DNA of 64,000 nucleotides from Breviolum minutum Mf 1.05b.01 (Eukaryota; Sar; Dinophyceae; Suessiales; Symbiodiniaceae): positions 33,363 to 97,362 of the forward strand of contig DF240863.1 of assembly GCA_000507305.1 (NCBI GenBank), written 5' to 3'. A program made the position numbers and the translations under genes. This document shows, piece after piece, positions 11,661 to 24,055 of this stretch. How positions within the stretch are numbered: position 1 is the first letter of the stretch; every line of letters starts with the position of its first letter. The notes under the pieces were generated by a model, which had not been told where the DNA came from, searched no databases, and was given only the letters and a program-made list of their open reading frames with translations.

Positions 11661-11808
11661 CTTGGAGGATCATCCTAGTTAGCAAGTGGCTAATAACCAT
11701 GGTGATCGTAAGTCCCCTACGTAGGGCTGATCTAGTTATATATAAATGGCAGAAGTAAACCCCTCAACTGACCGCGTATCCTAAGTGTTGCCCCATCCTC
11801 CAAGTAAG
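11661..11808. repeat. Family C element
   Basis: GCTTGGAGGATCATCCTAGT to CCCATCCTCCAAGTA. Confidence 0.8.
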
Positions 11809-12295
11809 CACCAACCCAGAAAAAAAACAGCGGCCCCCTGCCTGACCAACCGCCTCTTTTCCTGGCGATGTGAAAGACTATGTTTGGGTGATTTCTTCCA
11901 CTAGTTGAGATGTGTTGTGTTTGGGTGATGCCCCATTTCACCAAAAGCATGTTGAATACGTTCAACCATGTTGGGACATGCAACAAAATACATGCTGCAT
12001 TTGTTCTTACTGGATCTTCAGTGAACATCATGACAATCTTCACGTACTGAGAAACTGTGTCGAGCATGCTACTTGCTTTGGCAGAAATATCTAGATCACA
12101 AACAATATCAAAGAGCTGCATCACTACCCTACTGGAAACCGTTGAAACTAACAGTTCGCCAAAAACTCTGACAAAATCTTTAGATGGACAGCTGCCATGG
12201 TTCGGATCATCCCCGTTCTTGGATCCCTTAAAATGGAGTGGCAGTGGTTGGAAGAAGGACCAAACTAAGATGATTTCCCACTCATAAATCACCAA
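11732..12295 (-). CDS. Doubtful ORF, partly element-derived
   Basis: A 187-residue frame whose central part (FVRVFGELLVSTVSSRVVMQ then SSMLDTVSQYVKIVMMFTED) could be a helical exon. The C-terminal ~40 residues come from the family-C element at 11661-11808, so the frame as a whole is not one protein. No family was recognised. Confidence 0.2.
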   Translation of the reverse strand: MVIYEWEIILVWSFFQPLPLHFKGSKNGDDPNHGSCPSKDFVRVFGELLVSTVSSRVVMQLFDIVCDLDISAKASSMLDTVSQYVKIVMMFTEDPVRTNAACILLHVPTWLNVFNMLLVKWGITQTQHISTSGRNHPNIVFHIARKRGGWSGRGPLFFFWVGAYLEDGATLRIRGQLRGLLLPFIYN

Positions 12296-12382
12296 AAGTT
12301 ATAAGTTATAAGCATCAAATCATCAGAGGGTTTGCTTAATCTGCAACTTGGATGATTTCATGATTATATAACTTGAGTCCTG

Positions 12383-12412
12383 AGTGATGATATGTGATGA
12401 TATGTGATGATA
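12383..12412. repeat. Short tandem repeat, TGATGATATG x3
   Basis: Three 10-bp units, TGATGATATG with variations. Confidence 0.7.
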
Positions 12413-12745
12413 TAAACTTCCTACTGTCGAAGCATGGTTTTGTCAAGCCCCAAACTTGATAACGGGAGGACAAAAATACGAAAAAAAATCATGAAAAAAC
12501 GAAAACAACTCCAAGATGAGAACACACACCAGGTTCCAAAAAAACTGCCTGGACAAACACAACAAACCACCAACTTCTGGTCAGGCCGTTTATTCTCGGA
12601 ATTTGCCCGGACAAATCCCCCCGTTTTTTCCGGAAAATTCCGCCTGAACCATCTTCACATCGAGCTTGCAATCCCTGAAGAAGGGCGGTTCAGCTCAGTT
12701 TTTATAGGTGGTTTGTTAAAAGCCCCCCAAAATTCCAAGTCTTAC

Positions 12746-12957
12746 CTCAGCCATTTCGGACCATTGAAATAAACGTTTGTTAAGTCTAAACTTTTCCTAT
12801 TGAATATTACTAGTTGGTGGTTTCAAACCCTTTGAAAAATATTATTCAAATTGGGAATCTTCCCCAAATAGGGGTGAACATAAAAACTATTTAAAACCAT
12901 CACCCAGATTAGTGACCCCCAAAAGTTTAAGTCACTTAAGCCTACTTGGCAGAGATT
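12746..12957. repeat. Family J element split by family A
   Basis: CCTCAGCCATTTCGGACCAT to CTACTTGGCAGAG, interrupted by A at 12810-12908. Confidence 0.75.
12810..12908. repeat. Family A element nested in family J
   Basis: It splits a family J element (12746-12957) into two parts that match an uninterrupted J copy at 6434-6543. A therefore moved after J. Confidence 0.8.
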
Positions 12958-14036
12958 TCGAGTGCTACAACCATGTTTCGTCAAATTGGATCATGTCCCC
13001 CCCAACTTCCCCAAGTATATAGGGATAAAACATTTCCCACAAAAATCTTAAAACCCATCACCCTGAAACGATCTTTCATCGATTTGTTTTCTTTGCAAAG
13101 GATCTTTAGGTGAACAAAAAATGTCACTGACATCAGCGGCAACCTTCGATCCAACCAATGAACCAACCGCTAAAAATTGGTTGCAAGGGCCGAAGGGAAA
13201 GAAGGGATTCCGAAAAAAGAAATCCCGGTGTGCCAAGGTAGACCTATATGAAATTTATATTCAAAAAACATGGAAAACACATGGTCAATTGGGGGTTTTG
13301 GGATTCGAGTCGGGGTACTCCATGTAGTAATCCCTTTTATAACGGGGATCCAAACCAACAATTGGCCATTAACTGAACCCATGGTACTTAATAAATTAAA
13401 AACATGAGGCTGAAACCGGTAGCTATCCTTTTGGAGCGTTCGTATTTTGAGTATCTATACGTATGTATCTATGTCAAATTTCAGGGGTGTAAATTGTTGT
13501 ACTCGTACTAAAAACCACCATCCTCTCTGTAGGTTACACCATGATAAAACATGTGACAGCCCATCAACTCTAGCTGAAGCTAGATGTTTGACAAAAACGT
13601 AGCCACCTATATCACTGGGTAGTATAATCCCCTATAAACCGAAACAACAGGTTTTTTTCATTGCTCATTTGCTCATCATGGTCAGCACAGCCCAGTCAGG
13701 TCCAAAACATGCTGAAAGATTTTTTTGTGCGCTTTTAGTGGGTTACATGATACACGTGTCAAACAAAAACTACGATTTATCAACAGTCGAAGGGGCTAAG
13801 ATAGGGTATATGTTTTATGGGTCCTCTGCATACCGAACCTCACCAGCTGCTTGGACACTTAAGGTGGGTTTCAACATTCAAAACGTCACAGGGAAACATC
13901 GCCTCGTAGATAGTCCCCGACTGAAGAATCCTTGGGCGAGCAAAAACGCCAAAAGAAATGCTGGGGAGTTTCGGTGCCCAGCATCCTAACTTGGTGGTGT
14001 TTGACTTTTTTTCTAAATAACAACTATTTACCAGGT

Positions 14037-14169
14037 ACTAGGATGTCCCAGGAAGTTAAAAAAGGTTAGTAAATGGGTTATAATCTACTTGTAAATGAAT
14101 GTAAATGAGATATATTGGGGTTACAACCCACTTGCTAACCTTTTACTAACTTCTTGACACATCCAGGTA
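14037..14169. repeat. Family D element
   Basis: ACTAGGATGTCCCAGGAAGT to TTCTTGACACATCCAGGTAG. Confidence 0.85.
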
Positions 14170-14738
14170 GTAACTAGCATATCATCCCCAAGCATTGTCT
14201 TTATTAAATGGCTCAGGTAGATGCCATCCTCAAGATGAACTCAAAAACCAACATTTTTTGCTGATTCAAATGCTTCTTTGTCAAACACAGTCACAACGCT
14301 TCGTGCCCAAAATTCACCTGAAATTAAAAGACCCTTAGTAAAAAGGAATACATTGTTTTACAAACATCTGGAAGATTTGTAGATACCAGGCAACTTGTGC
14401 AAAAAGTGATCTATCTGTCTTGTGACCCGAAATCAAAGGTTGGAATCGTGACCTGCCACGATCGAGGAGGAAGCTTGGGTGCCAAATGAAGGTTTAGTTC
14501 AGGAATCCCCGAACGTAGAAATAGAATTATCCTGATGGTGACAAGCAAATATACTGGGAGGAGGGACAGCCCAAGGTATATCATAATATGATGTGTTTAC
14601 CCCCCCCTGAAATTTAATGATAGATCCCCTTAAAATAGCAGCTATATCTTTGAAGCCGGGATCGATACATACCCCATCCAAGGCCTATCATTTTTCCAGT
14701 GCTTCCATTCCGTTGGAATTTTCGGGGGAAGTCGTATG

Positions 14739-14895
14739 TGAAGCACGAAAAAAAACCTCTTACTTTCCATTATACTATAGTTGTTTACTAGGGATCCTTA
14801 TGAAATAATCTGAACTGGGTCATTTTTTCATCCCCGACATATACTAAACAACAACCAACCAGGGGGTTAACCTTTAAGTGGTCTGCTCATTGCTT
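14739..14895. repeat. Family F element
   Basis: TGTGAAGCACGAAAAAAAAC to GTCTGCTCATTGC. Confidence 0.65.
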
Positions 14896-15829
14896 CCAAG
14901 TGGCCAAGAAGGTGCAACGTCCACTGTGCTTGGACGACACAAGGAGAGATCTGGAGTGATCCTGTGCCGCGGCACGGAAAGGTGGGCTTCCCGTGGGTTC
15001 CACGTGCCAAAAACCAAGGGGAAATCAAGAAGTTGGAGCATTTGGAAGTGTCTAAAAGTGATGATTGTGTTTTTCAATTCTTCTATTTTTGTGGGTATTG
15101 GGTTCTTGACATATGGTGACCTCAAAAAAGCACAGTCATTCACAAGAAGTCACTAAGTTGAAACCATTCGGAGCAGTAAACCAATACTGAAATTGAGTTC
15201 TTTTCACATGCGAATCTGGAGAAACATGACCTTAACAACAACAACTTGAACTGAGCAAGATTCATGTCTTATGATTTTTAGGGTTGGATGCGAAACACCC
15301 TTCCTAAGCAGAATGGTTTTTCATCGTTCCAAGTGAAGGTTCATAGGGCCGTAGGCCCGCTTGGGTGAATGGTTGTTACCTACAGAAAACCCGAGGATCT
15401 CCTGGTACATCCTGAGGTTTGCCATCATCACTTGAAACAACCCTCCAAAAAATTGAGAAACCCTGCATCACTGAGGGGGACGATGCCTGTCAATCTTTGG
15501 GGTTGATTTTCTCAACAAGCTGCTGATGGTGGACCCTGTCCCCCTACTACAAAATCTACAATCTACAAAATCTATGAAAATCTCTTGAGATTCGCTTTTG
15601 CGGGGCGGGGGGGCGGGAAGTACTCCCCCAACCATCATTTTTCCATTCAGTTTCCAGATCTTTCTTTAGCCGAAGAGTGCTTCCGAAATGGTCGTTGCTA
15701 TGACAGTCCTACACTTCTCAAAGCCCCTGAAGAATGGTGGTTGGAAGACGATCCTTTCTTGGGAAAGGGCTTTAGGGGTAAACTCGCTAAAATGTTTTGG
15801 GGAGGGTAAATCTTCCCCACATATCTGCA

Positions 15830-15955
15830 AGGTGGGCCCCTACGATCGTTATAAATGGAGTTATAACCTTTATAAATGGCCGTATCAATGGGTAACTGGG
15901 GTTATAACCCTACTTATAGGGGGCCCTTTATTTACAATGATCGTAGGGGCCCACC
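15830..15955. repeat. Family H element
   Basis: GGTGGGCCCCTACGATCGTT and its inverted partner ATGATCGTAGGGGCCCACC; copies rich in TTATAAATGGAGTTATAACC. Confidence 0.85.
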
Positions 15956-16498
15956 ATGTTTGGTAAACTACCATCATGTGGATCATCCTGGAATCTGAAA
16001 TTTGAATCGTCCTCTTAAAAGTAACAGATTAAGAAGGTTATTTTCTTATTGGGATGACATATTCTTTTCGACTTCCAATTTGTATAGGTGTTGTGTTTTT
16101 TGCAGCCCATTTGAAACCACATCCTCGTCAAAATGCACAACATATCTTCCACCAAATGTCAGGGAGAATACACCAAAAATCTTTGAAACTACCAAAACTA
16201 GTTTGGGGTAATTTTCCTAGGATTTCCACATCGCTCAATGCAATTATGGTGTATGTACCTACATTACCCCGAGAAACTACCCAAAATGGCTTGGCATGGT
16301 AGGGATTCCGTGAATATTTCTCGTTGTTTGGTGTTGGAAGGAAGATTTAAACCCTGGACCTTCCGGACATGAAACTTGACAAGTAACGTGTAGTTGAGCA
16401 GCAAATCGTTGAAGAGAATGCAACACCTGAAAAGATGGCAGCGTATCACAAATATTGACCGAAGCAAGATAGAGGTGTGTATAGAAACACCCCAAAGA

Positions 16499-16621
16499 GG
16501 TGGCTTGGATTTGCTTGTTTGATGCTTCCAAAAAGCAAAGACTAAAATTTCCCAAATGGTGGTTGAATCGTGCTTTAGCATGGTAAACATTAACAAATCA
16601 CCAACGAAACAAATCCCAGGT
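16499..16621. repeat. Family I element
   Basis: GGCTTGGATTTGCTTGTTTG to CACCAACGAAACAAATCCC. Confidence 0.75.
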
Positions 16622-16929
16622 GGGGTGTATTCCAAGAATGCCGGTGGGGTGGCTAACTTGATGGGGTTCTCCAACTCACTTGGTCGACTCTGGGAGATCT
16701 GAGTCGCCTTCCGCCCCAAGAGATTTCTGGGAAAAACTTGGATTGAATACCCCAGGTAGAAACAGACCATACATTGAGTATCATCGAGCGGTTGGGTATA
16801 GGTAGTTGTTGACCCCGTATAAAGACCGGCTGTGTTGATCTTTGGTCACATCAAAAGATGTCAAAACGGGCTGCTACCAATGCGTCATCCAACGGGGGAT
16901 GCCACCAATAGGGGCAAGGGCCTCAAAAG

Positions 16930-17530
16930 CGGAGGCCACATGCAAAAATGTTTGAGGCACGGGCATCGTTGAGATCGGACAGGCAGTGGCACAGCTCTAG
17001 CTTCTGATGCATCCGTCCGGTATCCAGGAACTGTGTCAACAGGGGTTCGAAGCTTTGACGAAAGTCCAGATTCATGAAGGCTTCGTGTTCAGGCAACTCC
17101 AGCTATTATGAGGTCGACACCCCAGAAATTCCCTCAAGTTTTTTGAGGCAGTCAGATCGCTCTCTCGTCAGATCTACCATCATTTGGAAGAAGGCTTCAG
17201 CAAGTGTCGGCACACGCCAAGACCTTCGGCTTGGCTTTCCACAACAGTCGCCAGCATTTCTTCAGGCGTCGCTTCCGCACTTGGTGCCGCATGCCGGCAT
17301 TGGCCGTTCTTTTTTGCCCACCTTTTCCTTTATGGCGCTCAAACCGCCTTTTGCCACATCGCAGCCCGAGTGAAATTCTTTGGCTTCAGCTGTTTTGAGC
17401 TCACCTGGTGTTTGTCGTCCAGATCGCTCAGCAACGCCCTCAATCGAAACAGCATCGGCTCGAAGTTGGATTTCATGTTCTGCGCGAAGGAATTGAAACG
17501 CAACCATGAGGGGTCACAAGGGTTAGCCTG
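16930..17530 (-). pseudogene. Degenerate coding remnant, unrecognised
   Basis: This GC-richer stretch lacks hairpin elements. Minus-strand pieces in several frames look protein-like: FNSFAQNMKSNFEPMLFRLR with ALLSDLDDKHQVSSKQLKPK, then AEATPEEMLATVVESQAEGL, then FMNLDFRQSFEPLLTQFLDT. The frames change about every 100-150 bp. It probably is an old gene or retro-copy. No family was recognised. Confidence 0.3.
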
Positions 17531-17569
17531 GCCAATGTTTCCTACAAGCCCTCGTTTGCACCAAGATCC

Positions 17570-17710
17570 TTGGACGATCATCGACGGACATAAGTGGTTA
17601 GGATCACCAATCACCCTGCTGTCCCACAGCCCGATTCTTGGCGGACTTACCAACGATCAACCATGGGCAAATTAACCACTGAAACAAGTCCTTGGTTGAT
17701 CCTCCAAGTA
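17570..17710. repeat. Family C element
   Basis: CTTGGACGATCATCGACGGA to GGTTGATCCTCCAAGTA; it abuts family B at 17720. Confidence 0.75.
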
Positions 17711-17719
17711 TTGCCCAGA

Positions 17720-17824
17720 TACTAATGATGGAAGAAACCCTGCACCACCTGGGATGTATAAAACCTTGTAAAGAATGGGATAAACTACCTATCAACTGGT
17801 GCAGGTTTTTTTCCATCAACAGTA
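17720..17824. repeat. Family B element
   Basis: Complete, with long complementary arms around ACCTTGTAAAGAATGGGATA. Confidence 0.85.
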
Positions 17825-17984
17825 TTTGAAGAGTTGACAAAAAGGACTCAGGGGGATCCCCAAAATGACTTTTGTTGGTCACATCCGTCAACTGACAAAG
17901 GCGGTGACATGTCGTGACTTGACTAGATACCGTCGTTTCGGATGTCTTCAGCTATAGATACCCTGGAAGTCCAAACACCATCGA

Positions 17985-18107
17985 AGAAATACGGTTCGTG
18001 GAAGAAATCCGGCACCAGTTGAGGGAACGGTAGTTTATCCTCTCATTTACAAGGTAAAATGCACCATCCCAGGTGATTGTTTAGGATTTCTGAACCATCA
18101 ACAGTAG
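17985..18107. repeat. Family B element
   Basis: GGAAGAAATCCGGCACCAGT to GAACCATCAACAGTAGG, with slightly damaged left end. Confidence 0.7.
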
Positions 18108-18265
18108 GTTTCATCAAAGACCATTTTTTGAAAGTAGGGAACTGAAGTACTTGAATCATGTAAAACTGGGGACTAATATTTTTTGACTTCCAGGAAAGAT
18201 ATAGATATTTTCCCCAAATGCTCGGTTGTATCCTTAAAAGAATCATGAAGGACCCTTCAATTAGG

Positions 18266-18395
18266 AGGGTGTTGAATCTGTATTAACCAAGGGTATTTTC
18301 GCTACCTCAAAATAGCCACTGTTGAGATTTGGAGGGGTGATTCTTTTACGGATGGATCATTTTACTACTGAAACTGGTTGGTGGTTTCAACCCTT
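18266..18395. repeat. Right copy of the duplicated segment
   Basis: Matches 6805-6935 almost base for base; family A follows at 18373. Confidence 0.85.
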
Positions 18396-18469
18396 TGAAA
18401 ACTATTAGTCAAAATGGGAATCTTCAAATAGGGGTGAAAATAAACATATATTTGAAACCGCCACTCTAG
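18373..18469. repeat. Family A element inside a duplicated segment
   Basis: It follows the same 110-bp left flank as the copy at 6913. Confidence 0.8.
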
Positions 18470-18659
18470 GAATATTCGATGGGTCAAAACTGGCCACTTG
18501 AATTTGGGGAGATGGTGGAAGGTACATATTCCCATGGAACATCTTGGGTTTTGCATTGTTTTTGTTGGTATCTAAGAATTTTCCAACAGACCCCTGGAAC
18601 ATACCCCAAACCCAGAACAACAGTTTATGAAGAAATTCCTTTCATTTGGGGGTTTGGGG

Positions 18660-18690
18660 ATGCTCCAGGGGTATGCTCCAGGGGTATGTT
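18660..18690. repeat. Short tandem repeat, 14 bp x2
   Basis: TGCTCCAGGGGTA is repeated in tandem. Confidence 0.7.
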
Positions 18691-19310
18691 GGGGTTCTCT
18701 TAGATGGTAGAAATATTTCTAATAAAACTTACCTTAAACCCAAGAGTCAAAGTTTCCTATTGGGATCTCCCAGGATGGTGATGCAACATCTACTAGTTTG
18801 CTACTTCCTTGTGCTTGACTTGAGATTCTCATATCTATGCCCGCCATCCCTGTACCCACCCTAAGAAAGAAGGCCCTAATAGGCCCTTAAGGGATAATAC
18901 TGGTGGTTCAACATCTGGCATGGGAAAATGGCGGATGATTGTGTATCCGAGATACGTCCGCGTCTCTGCTTTTGGAATAAGCGTGACTTGCTTATGACAA
19001 CCTGAGTGTGAAATTGGGTGAGCTACAAAGATTTGGAAACCTGCGGTATAAAATGTGGGACTCAAAATTTTCACGCGGAACTTCAGAGTACACCCGGTGT
19101 ATTCCATTCATAAAGGGCTTTATTATACTAGGGTTAGAAGCAATGTTAGACTAACTTAGCTATAGTTGGTTCATAAGTGGGCTAACAGAAATGTGAAGAG
19201 TCTTAGGTCCAAACTTTAGATGCCCTGGCTATCGATTGAGACACATTTTCGTGGCTAAAACCCCCACACTAAAACCCCACACACACACACAACTCAAATG
19301 GTGGTTCATA

Positions 19311-19393
19311 ACTAGTTGGACATTCAACCCATTTGAAAAAGATTAGTCAAATGGATCATGTCCCCAGGTAGGGGTGAAAATAAAAAATATTGT
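19311..19393. repeat. Family A element, right end lost
   Basis: Left end ACTAGTTGG and the CCCCAGGTAGGGGTGAAAAT core are present; the right inverted end is replaced by unrelated DNA. Confidence 0.6.
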
Positions 19394-19942
19394 GATTAGG
19401 CTGGCTATTTCTTGGCAAAAGGGAGGTGGCAGCCAGAAAAAGCACCTTCTGAACAATAAGAACCCACGAAACTTTGCCAAGGAATTGCTGCCTGACGCCC
19501 CCCCGTCAAAGCGTCCAACTATTGGTGACAAGCCTAAAGTCCTGGTTAATTAGTTAAGGTTCCAGGATCCTTATAAGTGGCTTCTAAAAGAAAAACCCCT
19601 TTCAATAGGATTTCGCAGTATTTCATCCACTTATATATTTTTACCCTGTGGTCGCTGAGGTGGTTTTGGGAGGTGGTTGGTAGAAACAGTAGTTGATCAT
19701 GATGAGTTCGCACGTTGTGCCCAAACATGACAACAAATTGAGTGCCCAAACGCTGCAACAAAAACAGTGGTTAGTGAAGGTTGATTCAACAAAAATCCCT
19801 TGTTGAAATAGTAATGATGTAATGATTAATCTCCAACTGCCAGGGGTGTTGAGCAACAAATACCAACCACCTGATCCCAAAACCAGTGGCTTGAAGCTGG
19901 CTAAGATAAGGGGTGCCTTTTGGGTAAGGCTAAGGCCCTCAT

Positions 19943-20002
19943 ACTGTTGATGCAAGAAATTTTGCACCACTTGAGGTTGGTAGTTTATCCCATGAGTTAC
20001 CC
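19943..20002. repeat. Family B element, left half only
   Basis: TACTGTTGATGCAAGAAATT then the TTGAGGTTGGTAGTTTATCC inner part; the right half is gone. Confidence 0.65.
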
Positions 20003-20569
20003 ATCTCTTCCCGCGAGCCCTGGCTGTTTTTTTCCTGGCATGGAATGGCCATTCAACGTGGGATTTTGATCCTTCGATTTTTGAGGGATTTTACTTTGAA
20101 AAAAAACACCGGAAATATTGGCCAATTTAAAGCTTCAAAAAAAAACTTCTGGTTGGTGCAAACATGCGTGTTTAAACATGCTTCTCTAGTGCTCATTTAA
20201 GCTCATCATAAATCAACACAGCCCAGAATTTATTTCATCTTCCAACTGTTACATGGATTCTCGTTTTGTTTTTTCGTTTCGGAGCTCCGGGGTACCCTTT
20301 CATTATCCGTTTTTTCTTCCGTTGCCCAAGTGACAATCACATTCACCACATCCAGACATCTCAGAGGAGTGATTCTGAAGTGCATATGTTACCTCAAGGC
20401 TTCACTGCAACGTGGGCCCCCTACTAGCTACGTTGTGACCCCAACTCAACCATTCCCGTTCCGGATGCATCTGAGCCACGAGAAACGGCCCCTTATTACG
20501 TTGTGAAAATCCCGATATAACTCCGTAGTACAATGCCCACAAACCTAAACAACCAGTTTTTTTCAACCG

Positions 20570-20695
20570 CTCATGTTACCTGTATGTATGATATATAATT
20601 GACACATATAATTCATATAATCATAAAAAAACTATAAATTAAAAAAAATATATATACAAAAAATAATAATAAATAAATAAATGTATCTCCATTTG
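20570..20695. repeat. AT-rich low-complexity stretch
   Basis: Mostly A and T with AAATAAATAAAT; no gene. Confidence 0.8.
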
Positions 20696-20799
20696 CCTAC
20701 ATTTAAGCATAAAAGTCAGCCAGGACTTGCCCTGAACGAAATTGCTTCAACTGTGCAGTGAATAGGATGTTTTTGAATGTTGCGAGGTTCCAAATGACA

Positions 20800-20903
20800 T
20801 ACACCCCCGAAAACTAACATGGAACCTGAAAAAGATGGTTTCCAAAAGGAATCTCCTTTGCCAGGGGTCCATTTTCAGGTTCCATGTAGTTTTCGGTGGA
20901 GTA
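20800..20903. repeat. Family E element
   Basis: CACCCCCGAAAACTAACATG to CATGTAGTTTTCGGTGGAGT; clear inverted ends. Confidence 0.8.
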
Positions 20904-21632
20904 TCACAAAAGACCCCTTCAGTTACCAGGGTCGAAGTTAGATTCTGTGCAACTCCCTATGTTTTTTTCGTATCAGGAGAGATGACTTCTGCCAAATCTA
21001 ACTTTGAATCCGGGTAAGTCCCTCCTCCCAATGAGGCCAAATATTCCATTTCTTCTACCTTCAGTCTCGGCTGGTGCCAGGAGATGGATCTCCCTGAAAT
21101 TAGTTAGCCCGAGGTTTGGTCATCAACCTACTCAGTAGTTCTCAAACTTCAAACCGAAAACTGGATTTCAACCACCCTTTCGCCCTAGACCTTGGGGATT
21201 CTCGCCTGAGCACCAAAGCACCAAAGTCAAGATCTAAACAAATCGTCGAGGTGTCAATCAATGACTCTGCGGTTCTCTCCTTCAGCATGAACGACTAGCC
21301 GAAAACAAAAGGCTTTGCAATTCGTCACAATCCATTTCGACAATGTGGGTTCCCCTTCATCAAAATGGCTGCGCGATGAGGTCTCGCCAGCCACTATAAA
21401 GGAGGCGGTCCAATGGCATTGTTGTGCCATTTTGGATGGCAGCCTTTCCAGAAGCTTTGTAAAACATCACAAGGGTAGGGCTTTGGTGAGCTTCCAGCTG
21501 GTGACTGGTGTCTTCATAGCACGCTTCTTCAGGCCATAAGTAGCTGGTTTCTTGAGAGCAACCTTTCTCTTCGGCTTGGCAATCATTTTTTTCTGATGCA
21601 CTTGATATCGAGGAACACGGAATCCTCCTGGG

Positions 21633-21730
21633 TATGTTGATAGAAGAAATCCGGCTAACCAGTTGATATGTAGGTTGTCCGATTATTTACAGGGTTTTAG
21701 CACCATCCCAGGTGGTTGTTTGAGTAACGA
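21633..21730. repeat. Family B element, right end lost
   Basis: GAAGAAATCCGGCTAACCAG through CACCATCCCAGGTGGTTGTT; terminal arm missing. Confidence 0.65.
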
Positions 21731-22054
21731 TCGTTGGTAAGTTGGACTTGACCCCTTCTAACTGGTGAAATAACCATCAACCATTTGAATTTGCTCATTA
21801 TCCCTTTTTTTCAACAACCATTCTTTTCCCAGTTGGTGGGCACACTTGGTGATTGATGTCCAGGGTTCCTTTCAAAAAAAAATCCTTCACTTTGGGCTTG
21901 CTTTTTTAAAGCGTCTACGCCCCACTAGGACCCACTAGGTTTAAGGTGGCCCTGACACAGGGCCACGTCAAATGCACATTGAATCCATTGGAAAATTTAT
22001 GGAAAATCAAGATGTTGCACCAAACTGAGGTGAGTATCAAATGAGCAATTGGTT

Positions 22055-22178
22055 ACTGGGGTGTCCATTGAAGTTAGTAACTAGTTAGTAAGTTGGTTTA
22101 TAACCTATTTACGGGACTTACAACCTAGTTATATAGGGGTTGTAATCGATTCACTAAGTACCATGGACATCCCAGTAC
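22055..22178. repeat. Family D element
   Basis: TACTGGGGTGTCCATTGAAG to ACCATGGACATCCCAGTA. Confidence 0.8.
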
Positions 22179-22625
22179 CAATATCAAGGGAATCGGATAG
22201 TTTTCCTTTTTCCCCATCCTTGTCCCTCAACACTCCCCTACTGAGGCCGGCTATTTCGTGGGGAGGCATTGGGGGTGCCCTTAAATTCCCATGACAATAA
22301 AGGGGAACTGGAGGCCAGTTCGATTGCCTACCTACAATCATTGAATTTTTCTGTAGGGATAATCCCTGCGAAGGCGATAAAAATACCTGTTTTTTTAGTG
22401 GTATATACGTAGGCAATTGGGTGATTAATTATCGGCTACCTCACCGCCCACCTTTTAAACGTTAGAATCTGAAAAAAACCATTGATACAGCCTACAAGTA
22501 GTATAGTCATCCTATCCCTCCAAGTGCTTCCCTCCAGGCGAGGATTGCCGTTTTCACCCTGACATGCTTGGGCTTTCGGATTCTTAAACTTTCATGGCTT
22601 ATGAAACAAACCCGGAAGATATTAC

Positions 22626-22741
22626 TACTGCTGATGGTTCAGAAATCCTAAACAATTAGCTGGGATGGTGCTAAAACCCTGTAAATACTGGGATAAACTA
22701 CCAAGCTCAACTGGTGAGCTGGATTTCTTCCAGCAACAGTA
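22626..22741. repeat. Family B element, reference copy for the viral junction
   Basis: Contains GATGGTGCTAAAACCCTGTA uninterrupted. The same sequence is cut after AAAACCC at 49703 by the virus. Confidence 0.85.
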
Positions 22742-22950
22742 CGTGAGTTTTTCATCCCCTATATCTAGCAAATTAGGGTCATGAAAGTGTATCATGATTC
22801 TTTCAAAAAATCCATGTTAGACTAGGTAGTAAAAAAAATCCTAGTGAATCAAATCTTCCCTCAAGCATTTGTTTGGCCAATCTCTCGAGCACAGGGATCG
22901 GAGATGAACAAAAAGCAGTAACAAAAATCCTGAAAAATTCCACGCAAAAA

Positions 22951-23052
22951 CGTTACACCCTCCAAAACTACAAGTTCGCACCTGCCAGGGGGGTGAATCC
23001 TTCCCCCCAAAAGGAAACGCATCTTCCAAACCCAGTGTTTCAGGTGCGAGCT
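22951..23052. repeat. Family E element, diverged
   Basis: ACACCCTCCAAAACTACAAG to GTTTCAGGTGCGAGCTGTT. Confidence 0.5.
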
Positions 23053-23124
23053 GTTTTCATGGAGTTTGTATGGGGAAAAAAAAAACAAATCCAGAAATTC
23101 AGACCTAAAGATGTCGGGGAGTAT

Positions 23125-23278
23125 CTACTGTTGATGGAAGAAAGATTGCATCAGTTGATACGGTAAATATATGTAAATATCGAGGGAACTAACATATCCC
23201 ACCTGGGGAAAAATATCCAGTACTCATAGGGTCTTATACATTGCAGGCGGTTTGCAGGATTTCTTTCATCAACAGTAT
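23125..23278. repeat. Family B element with inserted material
   Basis: Left arm CTACTGTTGATGGAAGAAAG and right arm GATTTCTTTCATCAACAGTA with about 45 extra bp in the middle (AACTAACATATCCCACC), part of which resembles a family E end. Confidence 0.65.
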
Positions 23279-23366
23279 GACCCTCTCAAAAACACTTCCA
23301 GCGAGGAGCTGCCCCTGCAAAAGTTCCAATGCAGTTGGAAGATGATTCGGCTTTCCTCTTGGGGGG

Positions 23367-23463
23367 ATACACTCCCCAAAACTAACAGTTCACCCCCACA
23401 AATGGTAGTTTCCAATAGGAATCTCCAAACTTCAGGGGGCGAACTGTTAGTTTCAGGGGGGAG
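23367..23463. repeat. Family E element
   Basis: ACACTCCCCAAAACTAACAG and CTGTTAGTTTCAGGGGGGAG. Confidence 0.85.
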
Positions 23464-23587
23464 ACGGATACTTCACCGATTTTTCAGGGGCAAAAACCTC
23501 GATCTTGATCCAAGGTGCACATCCGATGGTTCCCACCCAATGACACCAATCCAAATTCTCCCCCTCAACGGCGGGTGGGGGACGTTT

Positions 23588-23622
23588 GGTGGAGTTTCAT
23601 GGGTGGAGTTTCATGGGTGGCG
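23588..23622. repeat. Short tandem repeat, 15 bp x2
   Basis: GGAGTTTCATGGGTG occurs twice in tandem. Confidence 0.7.
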
Positions 23623-23948
23623 TTGTGGGAGGGTGCATTTTTTTTGGTGGCCACAAAGGACATGGGTTAAGTCGTTTGTCACAGCACCCTGAAACCCAAC
23701 CTTACAGCGAACCCCTCTGACGTAATGCCATATGCCTTGCCCGTTTGACTTGCAGAAATCCTAGGCTTTATTGGCTTAGTTAGAAGGCCTTTGCAAGATT
23801 TTTTTCCATCAACAGTAGTAAGGGTTGAATTTCCATCAGCCAAGGGAGAACTGTGGCATTGTGGGGGGTGCACTCCAAGGCGCATATCATCAACACCCAT
23901 TCTCTCGTACCGTCAGAAGCTCGTTTCTCACGTCATGTCCATGATATT

Positions 23949-24055
23949 CTGGTTGGTGGTTGAACCAACCCATCTGAAAAATATGCTTGTCAAATTGGAA
24001 TTCTTCCCCAAATAGTGGTGAAATCAAAAACGTATTTGAAGTTTCACCACCCAGA
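23949..24055. repeat. Family A element
   Basis: Both ends recognisable, with a TGAACCAACC variant also seen at 32001. Confidence 0.75.

Larger units (their letters stand above)
12958..16498. other. Gene-free host DNA
   Basis: Families D, F and H only. The plus frame 13669-13989 (106 codons) has no recognisable feature. Confidence 0.5.

Noticed and set aside
16264..16770. Minus-strand 168-codon frame
   Set aside because: It runs through a family I element and shows no recognisable domain.
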